Shown: positions 13,704-19,724 of the stretch, piece by piece
How the letters are laid out: each line of letters opens with the position of its first letter
How positions within the stretch are numbered: the first letter of the stretch is position 1
NCBI GenBank assembly: GCA_002435825.1
Contig: DIVL01000048.1
Location: 1 to 40,244 of the forward strand
Length of the DNA stretch: 40,244 bases
DNA from: Anaerolineaceae bacterium UBA6133
Lineage (GTDB): Bacteria; Chloroflexota; Anaerolineae; Anaerolineales; Anaerolineaceae
Reading direction: 5' to 3'
Translations under genes and position numbers: made by a program
The notes under the pieces: generated by a model
The model's input: only the letters and a program-made list of their open reading frames with translations
Told to the model about the DNA's origin: nothing
Database searches by the model: none

Positions 13704-14618
13704 ATGGCACGCCCACTACTGCCACCCAAGTTTGTTGCCATCCCTGCAGATATCGTCTATGACACGACCCTGCCGGCGGGCGTATTCAGGACGTATGTAC
13801 AGCTGCGGGGGCTTTTGTGGGGGAAGGAAGACGATTCACAAGACTTTTCGATTAACGAACTAATGGAGGTGACGGGACTATCAAGATCCGCACTATACGG
13901 GCACCTTGGGATATTGAGAGATTGCGGCTGGCTGCTGTCCAGCAGTACTCACTATTCCAGGATCACCATCTATTTGCATGGAGGTGCTCAAGAGGCGGAA
14001 GAAACTGTGGATAAACCTGTGGATAAACCTGTGGATAACTTGTCCAAAAATCTGGACAACCTGTCCAGAAATCTGGACAGGTCTATTAAGGAGGAGGTTA
14101 AAGATATAGAGTATATTAATCAAGATTTTAACCTACCTCCTGATTATCTTGTTAAACCGCGCGAGGAAACTGTCCAAAAATCTGGACAATCAGTCCAGAA
14201 ATCTGGACAAGTGTCCAAAAAACTGGACAACCAGTCCAAAAAACTGGACAACCAGTCCAGAAATCTGGACAACCAGTCCAAAAAACTGGACAACCAGTCC
14301 AGAAATCTGGACAAGAGTAACGGCTGGCACGATGTGATTGATCGCCCGCTGGAAGGCAAGCTGGAACGGCTGGGAGTATTCCCGCAGGTGTATGGCCAGG
14401 TGGCTGAAGCTGTGCGATCGGGTGATTGGACGCTGGAACAGGTCAAAGAACTGGCCGATGACATTCTCGACCTGGGAGATTCGGCTGGTCCGGGGGTGTT
14501 TGTGTACCGGCTGAAGCACAAAATCAGGCAAGAGACAGCGGCTGAAAAGCAAAAAAAGGCACTTGAACAATTCAGGCAGCTTTGGAGAAACCAACAAGAG
14601 GTGAAAAATGGCGCGTAA
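13704..14618 (+). CDS. Phage replication initiator (DnaD/lambda-O-like) containing the origin
   Basis: 304-aa initiator-type protein. The N-terminal winged helix lies at about 20-90 (FSINELMEVTGLSRSALYGHLGILRDCGW). A low-complexity middle (about 100-205) is encoded by DnaA boxes and iterons, and the C-terminal helical domain is at about 215-300. This plan, in which the initiator gene carries the origin in its middle, is that of lambda O. The middle has no globular character (SKKLDNQ and QKSGQ repeats), so it probably tolerates the DNA constraint as a flexible linker. The ATG has no Shine-Dalgarno and follows the previous stop by two bases, suggesting translational coupling. It overlaps the next gene by 11 bp. 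The helicase-loading partner was not identified. Confidence 0.8.
   Translation: MARPLLPPKFVAIPADIVYDTTLPAGVFRTYVQLRGLLWGKEDDSQDFSINELMEVTGLSRSALYGHLGILRDCGWLLSSSTHYSRITIYLHGGAQEAEETVDKPVDKPVDNLSKNLDNLSRNLDRSIKEEVKDIEYINQDFNLPPDYLVKPREETVQKSGQSVQKSGQVSKKLDNQSKKLDNQSRNLDNQSKKLDNQSRNLDKSNGWHDVIDRPLEGKLERLGVFPQVYGQVAEAVRSGDWTLEQVKELADDILDLGDSAGPGVFVYRLKHKIRQETAAEKQKKALEQFRQLWRNQQEVKNGA
14006..14038 (+). other. Three tandem DnaA boxes (prophage origin, left part)
   Basis: TGTGGATAA, the reverse complement of the consensus DnaA box TTATCCACA, occurs at 14006-14014, 14018-14026 and 14030-14038, perfectly and exactly 12 bp apart, all in the same orientation. They encode the VDKPVDKPVDN run of the initiator. 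Host DnaA probably assists opening of the origin. Confidence 0.85.
14042..14078 (+). repeat. Origin iterons 1-2
   Basis: Two 16-bp palindromic units, GTCCAAAAATCTGGAC (14042-14057) and GTCCAGAAATCTGGAC (14063-14078), spaced 21 bp. They are the left block of initiator-binding sites, directly after the DnaA boxes. Confidence 0.85.
14079..14171. other. AT-rich core of the origin (probable unwinding region)
   Basis: Ninety-three bp between the iteron blocks, with an AT-rich centre (GATATAGAGTATATTAATC at about 14103-14121) flanked by an imperfect inverted repeat, AGGAGGAGGTTAAA against TTTAACCTACCTCCT. It is the easiest-melting stretch nearby and lies between protein-binding clusters, as expected for a DNA unwinding element. 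Confidence 0.65.
14172..14312 (+). repeat. Origin iterons 3-9
   Basis: Seven palindromic 16-bp units of GTCCA-(A/G)-AAA-(T/A)-CTGGAC form, starting at 14172, 14193, 14213, 14234, 14255, 14276 and 14297. Spacing is 21 bp (two helical turns) except for one 20-bp step between 14193 and 14213. That step changes the reading frame of the repeats inside the gene (QKSGQ before it, SKKLDNQ after), so conservation is at the DNA level. Confidence 0.88.
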
Positions 14619-14925
14619 GGAGACTTTGGTGATCCGCTCGCTGGTTGATTCAGCGATTGAGATCGGGGTCGTGAATGGAGTGCAAGCTTTCGCGGCCAAA
14701 ATGGCGCCGATGGTCCTGCGTATTGAGCGGGAAGGCAAGCTGAACGAGCTGCAGATCGCCCTGGCGCTGGGTTGGGATGGGGCGTTTATTTACGGCAACC
14801 GGATCGACCGAAAGCGATTCGCGAAGATCATTTTTGAGCGGCTGCAGCGGGCATTGATCGCGGACGCGAACCCCGGCAGCGACCTGGCGAGGCATGAACG
14901 TGAAAAGCAGTTGGGATTATTTTGA
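14608..14925 (+). CDS. Early protein with C-terminal QLGLF motif
   Basis: 105-aa helical protein, not recognised. It is made of charged and hydrophobic helices without a catalytic motif. The extreme C-terminus, KQLGLF, fits the beta-clamp-binding pentapeptide, the second such tail in this operon. The position after the initiator is where lambda carries the helicase loader P, but no P or DnaC ATPase signature is present. GAGG lies before ATG 14608, which overlaps the initiator end by 11 bp. It is probably a replication accessory protein, at moderate confidence. Confidence 0.6.
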   Translation: MARKETLVIRSLVDSAIEIGVVNGVQAFAAKMAPMVLRIEREGKLNELQIALALGWDGAFIYGNRIDRKRFAKIIFERLQRALIADANPGSDLARHEREKQLGLF

Positions 14926-15071
14926 GCCTGGTAAAGGCTGCCGAATGGTTGTTACATGCCGCCCTGGCGATCGTGGTGATCTGGCTGGTTTTATTTTTCG
15001 CGGTCCAGGTTGGTGTGACGCTTTGGCGGTTAAATCACGAGGAAGAAATTATCGAGGATGAAAATGAGTGA
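14922..15071 (+). CDS. Small membrane protein (49 aa, TTG start)
   Basis: Unrecognised. It would start at TTG 14922, which overlaps the preceding TGA stop. Residues about 9-33 are one hydrophobic helix (LLHAALAIVVIWLVLFFAVQV), then an acidic tail EEEIIEDENE. The acidic tail region supplies the GAGG used by the next gene. The start codon is uncertain; the frame is supported by its clear membrane helix and by filling the gap exactly. Confidence 0.45.
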   Translation: MSLVKAAEWLLHAALAIVVIWLVLFFAVQVGVTLWRLNHEEEIIEDENE

Positions 15072-15630
15072 AGGGATGAAAGTGCCATATTCTGAAGCTA
15101 AGAAAATCGCCGATGATCTGCTTGTATTGCTGGGGGGTCACTTCGAGCGGTTGGAGATTGCCGGGAGCTTGCGAAGGAAAAAGAAACTGGTAGGCGACAT
15201 TGAGTTCGTAGGGATCCTAAGGGAAACTAAAGTTGGGTTGTTCGGTTTTACCGAAACGACTCCGGCGGAAGTAATTTTCGAGCTGATGGAGCAACTCAGA
15301 TACCAGCCTATAAAAGCGGGTAACAAGTACATCCAATTTTCCTCCCAGGGTATCCCAAGCAAGCCGAACGTGGATCTGTTTTTATGTCGACCTGAGACTT
15401 GGGGTTGTATCATGATGATCAGGACGGGTTCAGCTGAATTCTCGCGCAAGATGGTAACCAAGGTCAGTCAGGGTGGATGGTGTCCGGATGATATGCGCTT
15501 TTTGGATGGTCGATTATTGCGGGATGGCAATTTATTGGATACCCCTGAGGAGACGGATGTTTTCCGGGAATTAGGGATGGCATATGTGCCGCCAGAGCAA
15601 AGGAGCAGGAATGAGATGTCAAAATTGTAA
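15064..15630 (+). CDS. Minimal family-X (Pol beta-like) nucleotidyltransferase
   Basis: 188-aa protein equal to the palm and thumb of Pol X enzymes. AGSLRRKKKLVGDIEFVG carries the GS motif (Gly34-Ser35) and the first two metal-binding acids, Asp45 and Glu47. NVDLFLC supplies the third (Asp104). RTGSAEFSRKM (about 120-130) is the TGS nucleotide-binding loop, and the end (TPEETDVFRELGMAYVPPEQR) matches the Pol X C-terminus. The 8-kDa lyase domain and the PHP domain of bacterial Pol X are absent. The expected reaction is templated gap filling or end nucleotide addition in repair. GAGG lies six bases before ATG 15064, preferred over 15058. Catalysis looks intact; its role in the phage is inferred. 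Confidence 0.8.
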   Translation: MSEGMKVPYSEAKKIADDLLVLLGGHFERLEIAGSLRRKKKLVGDIEFVGILRETKVGLFGFTETTPAEVIFELMEQLRYQPIKAGNKYIQFSSQGIPSKPNVDLFLCRPETWGCIMMIRTGSAEFSRKMVTKVSQGGWCPDDMRFLDGRLLRDGNLLDTPEETDVFRELGMAYVPPEQRSRNEMSKL

Positions 15631-15934
15631 AAATTGGCTTTGTACGTTGCCTGCGGCTGTTAATACTAAAGGTGTGCAAGTTGCAAAATGTCGGGTTTCC
15701 GATATTGGCGTGTCAGCAAATTCCTTGTGCAACGCGTGGGAACTGTCGCTTAGTTGGGGACAGGTTGTAGAAATGCAACCAACCACCGATGGAGTTGCGG
15801 AACTGCAAGCCCGCATCGCCGAGGAAGATGATGGGTTGCCTAAATTATCAGACCTGAAAGGGACGATGCCAGATGATGGTATTCCCAGTGAAGAATTCGA
15901 GTGGAAACTCAGAGACAAATGGCAAGGAGCGTGA
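15611..15934 (+). CDS. Cys-rich early protein
   Basis: 107 aa, unrecognised. The first 45 residues carry CQNCKNWLC and further Cys at C(R)VSD and SLCNAW, spaced as in small zinc- or disulfide-stabilised modules. The rest is acidic, with a short helix near 65-75. AGGAG lies five bases before ATG 15611, and the gene overlaps the Pol X end by 20 bp. Confidence 0.6.
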   Translation: MRCQNCKNWLCTLPAAVNTKGVQVAKCRVSDIGVSANSLCNAWELSLSWGQVVEMQPTTDGVAELQARIAEEDDGLPKLSDLKGTMPDDGIPSEEFEWKLRDKWQGA

Positions 15935-15937
15935 GGA

Positions 15938-16189
15938 ATGAACCTGTATGCATGTAGCTATGACCATGAGGACTGGATATGCTATGTATTTGCTGAAACT
16001 CGTGGCAAAGCAAAACATTTATTCAACAAATTTTGTGGCGGGGATAGTGATGTTTTTGTCGATGTGCGGAGCAACTTTATCGGCAAAAGCAATATAGTTG
16101 AAATACCAACCGTTGTGGACTGTGAAAGCCACAAAGATTACCCCGCGGTTTTGGCGTTGGGCGGTGGTTACGAATCAGAGGTTGGCTGA
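15938..16189 (+). CDS. Hypothetical early protein (83 aa)
   Basis: Unrecognised. It is a compact alpha/beta sequence beginning MNLYACSYDHEDWICYVFAETRGKAK. The YVFAETRGKAK portion resembles small phage proteins with a beta hairpin followed by a helix. Its stop is followed by an ATG (TGATG) of an 11-codon ORF. No catalytic motif seen. Confidence 0.6.
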   Translation: MNLYACSYDHEDWICYVFAETRGKAKHLFNKFCGGDSDVFVDVRSNFIGKSNIVEIPTVVDCESHKDYPAVLALGGGYESEVG

Positions 16190-16224
16190 TGAGTGATATA
16201 GACTGGTTTGAATTGGAGGATTGA
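16189..16224 (+). CDS. Eleven-codon coupling ORF
   Basis: MSDIDWFELED, starting inside the previous stop codon (TGATG) and containing the GGAGG of the next gene. It may only keep ribosomes on the message. Very short, so listed with low confidence. Confidence 0.25.
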   Translation: MSDIDWFELED

Positions 16225-16225
16225 A

Positions 16226-16336
16226 ATGGTACAGTTTGCACTTGGATTATTGATTGGCTTGGTCGCCGGCGCGTGCATCGGGCTTGTCGTGATTGCGATG
16301 TTGGTGGTGGCAATCGAGGGGGGCGAGGGACTATGA
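16226..16336 (+). CDS. Tiny membrane protein (36 aa)
   Basis: MVQFALGLLIGLVAGACIG and on through one continuous Gly/Ala/Val-rich helix, ending EGGEGL. GGAGG lies five bases before ATG, and the stop overlaps the next ATG (ATGA). A single-helix phage membrane peptide of unknown role. Confidence 0.5.
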   Translation: MVQFALGLLIGLVAGACIGLVVIAMLVVAIEGGEGL

Positions 16337-16512
16337 GCTATTTGTTTGCCAGGGAGCGCATTGAAGCCAACCGCGATAAGATATTGGCGTGGGCGGACGA
16401 GGGTCGATCTTACTTCTGGATGGCGCAGGCGATCGGGCTGAATGACCGCAATGCCGCCGCTGTGAGCAAATGGTTTATTGCGCAAGGCATTCGCAGAAAG
16501 GCGGCGAAATGA
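16333..16512 (+). CDS. Small HTH-like early protein (59 aa)
   Basis: It begins MSYLFARERIEANRDKILAW and continues with ERGRS-like residues and WMAQAIGLNDRNAAAVSKWF, which has the spacing of a helix-turn-helix (MAQAIGL turn, second helix AAVSKWF). A longer frame from GTG 16273 would overlap the preceding ORF fully; ATG 16333 with GAGGG upstream and ATGA overlap is preferred. It ends in a basic RRKAAK tail. Possibly DNA-binding. Confidence 0.55.
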   Translation: MSYLFARERIEANRDKILAWADEGRSYFWMAQAIGLNDRNAAAVSKWFIAQGIRRKAAK

Positions 16513-16709
16513 ACGAAGATGAGCTCGTGAATTTCAATGGGCTGTTATATGCCTGGATAGACGCGCTTAATGAATACGTTGAGTGTGTTCGCGGAACACC
16601 ATTTGATCAAGATGCCGTTACTGTAACGGCTAAAGCGGCGGCGGAAGCAAAGCTGCAGCTGGATGAATATATGAAGGGATTAAGCAAACGAACGGAGGAA
16701 GAAGCATGA
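16509..16709 (+). CDS. Hypothetical helical protein (66 aa)
   Basis: MNEDELVNFNGLLYAWIDAL and two further amphipathic helices, with no recognised family. It overlaps both neighbours by ATGA, so it is translated within a tightly coupled chain (16226-17203). Confidence 0.5.
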   Translation: MNEDELVNFNGLLYAWIDALNEYVECVRGTPFDQDAVTVTAKAAAEAKLQLDEYMKGLSKRTEEEA

Positions 16710-17203
16710 AAGCAATCAGCATTAAGCAACCCTGGGCATGGTTGATCGCCAATGGGTATCAGACAGTTGAAAACAGGAAGTGGTATACCGGGCACCGTGG
16801 CGATATTCTGATCCACGCGAGCAAGAGCAAGAAAGACCTCGAGCGGGATATTGAGTATGTCAGGCAGGCATTCAAGATCGGGATTGACCCTGAGCAACTG
16901 AGCTTTGGCAAGGTGCTGGCAGTGGCGGATTTGGTCGCGTGCACCAAGGAGCCAAAGGAAAAGATCGACCAATACTGGCATGAGAAGGGGAAGTTTGCCT
17001 GGATCCTGCGCAGGATCCGACCGATTGACCCATTTGAGGTGCGAGGGAAATTGAATGTGTTCGAGGTCCCGTTCAGTTGGGATGAATATCCGGATCAGAT
17101 CCGGGAGCCTATTCCACTAGCATTTATTCAAAAAGAGGTTGTGGACGCGTTTAGTGGACCTGATAGCGATGTGCCGGCATATCTGCGGCGAGCCAAGTCT
17201 TAG
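16706..17203 (+). CDS. ASCH-domain protein
   Basis: 165-aa protein with an ASCH (PUA-like) fold. The start MKAISIKQPWAWLIANGYQTVENRKW, then RGDILIHASK (about 31-40) and FGKVLAVADLVAC (about 72-84), are the core motifs. ASCH proteins bind RNA or modified nucleosides, and some hydrolyse N4-acylcytidine; phage copies of this kind are common and of unknown target. It overlaps the previous gene by ATGA. The EVRGKLNVFEVP segment fits the last strand of the domain. Confidence 0.78.
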   Translation: MKAISIKQPWAWLIANGYQTVENRKWYTGHRGDILIHASKSKKDLERDIEYVRQAFKIGIDPEQLSFGKVLAVADLVACTKEPKEKIDQYWHEKGKFAWILRRIRPIDPFEVRGKLNVFEVPFSWDEYPDQIREPIPLAFIQKEVVDAFSGPDSDVPAYLRRAKS

Positions 17204-17216
17204 GAGAGTGGCGCAA

Positions 17217-17429
17217 ATGCCAGAAGAAATAGCGATCATTGAATGTCAGAAGTGCGGCCGGGAGGTCGGTAGGTTGAGTGACTACAAAGGGCGGCAGATG
17301 CTGATTGTGAATGGGATCGCGACTACATTCTGGCGGGGTGTTTGCGTAAACTGTGGACAGGAGTTTCATTGGGATGTCGGGACAAAAGCACTGGCGGAAT
17401 TGATTGGCCAGAATGGCCAAAAGCCATAA
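17217..17429 (+). CDS. Small zinc-ribbon protein
   Basis: 70-aa protein with CxxC pairs (CQKCGREVG at 10-18 and CVNCGQEF at about 44-51), a zinc-ribbon arrangement. AGGAGA lies upstream of ATG 17217; the longer frame from 17139 would lie inside the ASCH gene without a start signal. It is the last early gene before the late promoter. Confidence 0.6.
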   Translation: MPEEIAIIECQKCGREVGRLSDYKGRQMLIVNGIATTFWRGVCVNCGQEFHWDVGTKALAELIGQNGQKP

Positions 17430-17434
17430 ATTAC

Positions 17435-17463
17435 TTGCATTACACCAGCATTTATGCTAAACT
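17435..17463 (+). promoter_or_regulatory. Candidate late promoter
   Basis: TTGCAT (17435-17440), 17-bp spacer, TAAACT (17458-17463), directly after the last early gene. Its predicted start (about 17470) is about 40 bp before a strong terminator, an arrangement like lambda PR'-tR', in which late genes wait for antitermination. Confidence 0.5.
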
Positions 17464-17506
17464 AAGAATTAGAAAACCGTATAACTAACTGGCGTTTGTT
17501 GGCTCC

Positions 17507-17552
17507 AACCAACCATCGATCTTGGGAGAGATCGCGTGGTTGGTTTTTCTTT
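17507..17552 (+). terminator. Strong intrinsic terminator before the late genes
   Basis: Nine-base arms AACCAACCA (17507-17515) and TGGTTGGTT (17537-17545) with an inner CGATCT/AGATCG stem, followed by TTTCTTTT. It ends the early transcript and any transcript from the promoter at 17435. The late operon starts 35 bp beyond it. Confidence 0.85.
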
Positions 17553-17586
17553 TAATTCCTGGAGAACCAGGAGAAGGGTAGTTGAT

Positions 17587-17922
17587 ATGCAACCGATTGA
17601 GTTTACCCCTGAGATGCTGCTCAATATCATTGCAGTGATTGCGAGCCTTCTGGCATCGTACTTCCCAGCGCTTTCGACCTGGTATGCAGGATTGAGGTCG
17701 GAGCTGAAGAGCGGGATCATGATCGCTGGGATGGTGGTCGTTACAGTAACGATCTTCCTGCTGGTCAACAACGGACTGATCCCATCAGAAAGCCCGATCA
17801 CATGGCAACGGGCGCTCTATGCCTTTGTTCAGGCTTTGATCTTTAATGCTGGTACGTACATCGCTTCACCCCAAACCAGCAAGGTCAAGCAGATCAAGGC
17901 TGCGCGGGACTTTATTATCTAA
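17587..17922 (+). CDS. Two-helix membrane protein, possible holin
   Basis: 111 aa with two hydrophobic segments (about 9-24 and 43-60) and a third weaker one (about 80-93), a short N-terminus and a basic C-terminus (KVKQIKAARDF). Size and topology fit a holin, but no holin family motif is recognised and the endolysin is 20 kb away. ATG 17587 is preferred over GTG 17536, which lies inside the terminator stem. Confidence 0.5.
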   Translation: MQPIEFTPEMLLNIIAVIASLLASYFPALSTWYAGLRSELKSGIMIAGMVVVTVTIFLLVNNGLIPSESPITWQRALYAFVQALIFNAGTYIASPQTSKVKQIKAARDFII

Positions 17923-18228
17923 ATGGACTTGGCCATCCAGGAACTGGTTGCAGTCGTGCTGGCGTGGGCGTTGGTAATTGCCTGCCTGGCATTTATGTAC
18001 ATGAACGTAAGGGCGATCCGGAAGAATCCGAAATCGCCTTTTCGGTTTTTCTGGATGGTGCAGTGTATCCCCCTTGGTTATGGGACATATGAGTTTGCAA
18101 ACGCAGCCATGACGCATGATTCGATTGGAAAGATCGATGGGCTGGCGGCTGTTTTGATGATCATTGTGATCGCGCTGGCTGAGCGGGTCGCGCTTGTGAG
18201 GAATCATACTGATGCCCCTTGCGATTAG
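17923..18228 (+). CDS. Membrane protein of the late cassette
   Basis: 101-aa protein starting directly after the previous stop. Hydrophobic segments lie at about 7-29, 42-58 and 75-90. Unrecognised. Tight packing with its neighbours suggests a shared membrane function such as lysis timing. Confidence 0.55.
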   Translation: MDLAIQELVAVVLAWALVIACLAFMYMNVRAIRKNPKSPFRFFWMVQCIPLGYGTYEFANAAMTHDSIGKIDGLAAVLMIIVIALAERVALVRNHTDAPCD

Positions 18229-18667
18229 CGCTGAGACTTTGACGATTATCCTGGCGGCATCGATCCCGGTGTTGACAGCTGTAGGGTCGATTGTGACTGC
18301 GATCGTGACGACATCGCATTCAGCTTCGAAGGAGCAGGTGAAGGAGCTGAAGGAGTGGATCGTAACGATGGATCAGAGGCTGGATGATGAAGTCGAAGCA
18401 AACGAGAAGATGAAGGCGAAGTTGGATGAATATCAGACAGAGCGCGATCAGTACAGGGAAGAGGCACGTAAATTGAGCGAGGATGTGGAAACATTATCGG
18501 CTCAATTGAAAGAGAAGACGTCAAAAGTGGCGGAGCAGGATAAGAAGATCAGGGAACAGGATAAGAAGATCCGGGAGCAAGACCAGCAGATTGCTACGAT
18601 GGGCCGGGAGATTGAGAGCCTGAGATTGGAAGTGAGGCGGCTGGTGGGGGGGGACTGTGGCGAATAA
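18212..18667 (+). CDS. Membrane-anchored coiled-coil protein
   Basis: 151-aa protein. The N-terminal membrane segment (about 9-33) is followed by a long uninterrupted coiled coil (about 38-145) with tandem EQDKKIR units (REQDKKIREQDKKIREQDQQ region). One helix plus a long coil is the build of i-spanins and of some phage membrane scaffolds; no o-spanin partner is seen, and the host may lack an outer membrane. It overlaps the preceding gene by 17 bp. Confidence 0.6.
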   Translation: MPLAISAETLTIILAASIPVLTAVGSIVTAIVTTSHSASKEQVKELKEWIVTMDQRLDDEVEANEKMKAKLDEYQTERDQYREEARKLSEDVETLSAQLKEKTSKVAEQDKKIREQDKKIREQDQQIATMGREIESLRLEVRRLVGGDCGE

Positions 18668-19004
18668 ACCGCTGCAACCCTGCTCGTATCCTGGTTGTCC
18701 CAACCTTGTGACAAGCGGTCGGTGCCCGTTGCATGCGGCTTCATCTGCAGGTGTGTGGAAGAGAGACCGGAGCCGGCAGAGGTTGTACGACCGAAGGTGG
18801 CAGAAATTCCGGGCGGCGTTCCTGGCAGAGCACCCTTGGTGCGCTTCGTGTGAGCGCGTAGGCATTTTGACACCTGCAGTGCATGTAGATCATATTTATC
18901 CACATAAAGGAGACCCAATAAAGTTCTGGGGGGGGCCGTTCCAAGCGTTGTGCGCGAGCTGTCACTCGAAGAAGACAGTCGAAGAGATGGGGAGGGGGGG
19001 ATGA
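18657..19004 (+). CDS. HNH endonuclease
   Basis: 115-aa HNH nuclease. An N-terminal Cys/His cluster (CSYPGCPNLVTSGRCPLH) precedes a linker, and the HNH core is CASCERVG, then HVDHIYPHKGD, then CASCHSKKT, with zinc-knuckle cysteines on either side. HNH proteins next to terminase are common in siphoviruses and are needed for specific DNA cleavage in packaging of some, such as HK97. The start is GTG 18657 after a G-rich Shine-Dalgarno; it overlaps the previous gene. Confidence 0.85.
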   Translation: MANKPLQPCSYPGCPNLVTSGRCPLHAASSAGVWKRDRSRQRLYDRRWQKFRAAFLAEHPWCASCERVGILTPAVHVDHIYPHKGDPIKFWGGPFQALCASCHSKKTVEEMGRGG

Positions 19005-19079
19005 AAAAGTTTTCAGTCGGAGGGTGTCGAGCGCGGGTGGTCACTCGTACGAAAAGAAATCCCAATGTGGAGAAACCCA

Positions 19080-19724
19080 ATGCCTGCTAAAAAACCAGCT
19101 GATTTAGTAGTCAGACATGAAACTCTGGACGAAAAAAATCAGAGATTTTCAGCAGAAAACGCGAATAAAACGGGCAGAAATTTGCCTGCTTCGGCTCCCA
19201 AAGAACTGAAAGGTCACACGTTTGCGCGAGAAAGCTGGAGACGGTTGATGCGCGAGTTTGACAGCCTGAAAGCTGAACGAGTTGACAGCCAGGACCGTGA
19301 CTTGCTGATTGCTTATTGCCTCACCCTGGAAGAAGAACAGGATCTGATGATCATGCGGACTGCCGCACTGGAAGATTGGAAAGACCGGCGGGAGGATGTG
19401 CTGATGCACAGGCGTCACATGGCTGATTACAAAGCTAACGAAGAGGATACCTGGGATGTGCTGGCAAAGCAGCTGGTCCAGATAGTGAACAAGGTGCAGC
19501 TCGCATATAAGACAGTATTGGACATTGATGCCAGGCTGGACCGCAAGCGGTCGAGCTTGCGCGAGTATCAGCAGCAGATGTACCTTACCCCACGCTCCAG
19601 GGCGGGAGTGGTTCCGGAACGAGCTGAAGAAGAAGATCCGATGGATGAGATGGAAAAGCTATTAGGCGATCCGACCATTCAATTTGAAGTCATGGCGAAC
19701 AAAGGCGGGAAACATGTCGTTTGA
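19080..19724 (+). CDS. Terminase small subunit (P27 family)
   Basis: 214-aa protein with the P27 layout: N-terminal SAPKELKGHTFARESWRRLMREF motif (about 41-63), then a helical middle (DRDLLIAYCLTLEEEQDL) and an acidic C-terminus. It recognises phage DNA and recruits the large subunit. GGAG seven bases before ATG 19080 supports this start over ATG 19065. It overlaps the large subunit by 11 bp. Confidence 0.8.
   Translation: MPAKKPADLVVRHETLDEKNQRFSAENANKTGRNLPASAPKELKGHTFARESWRRLMREFDSLKAERVDSQDRDLLIAYCLTLEEEQDLMIMRTAALEDWKDRREDVLMHRRHMADYKANEEDTWDVLAKQLVQIVNKVQLAYKTVLDIDARLDRKRSSLREYQQQMYLTPRSRAGVVPERAEEEDPMDEMEKLLGDPTIQFEVMANKGGKHVV

Noticed and set aside
14042..14312. CRISPR-like regular repeats
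   Set aside because: Spacing leaves only four or five bases between 16-bp palindromes, there are no spacers, and the units lie inside an initiator gene with DnaA boxes; iterons fit and CRISPR does not.
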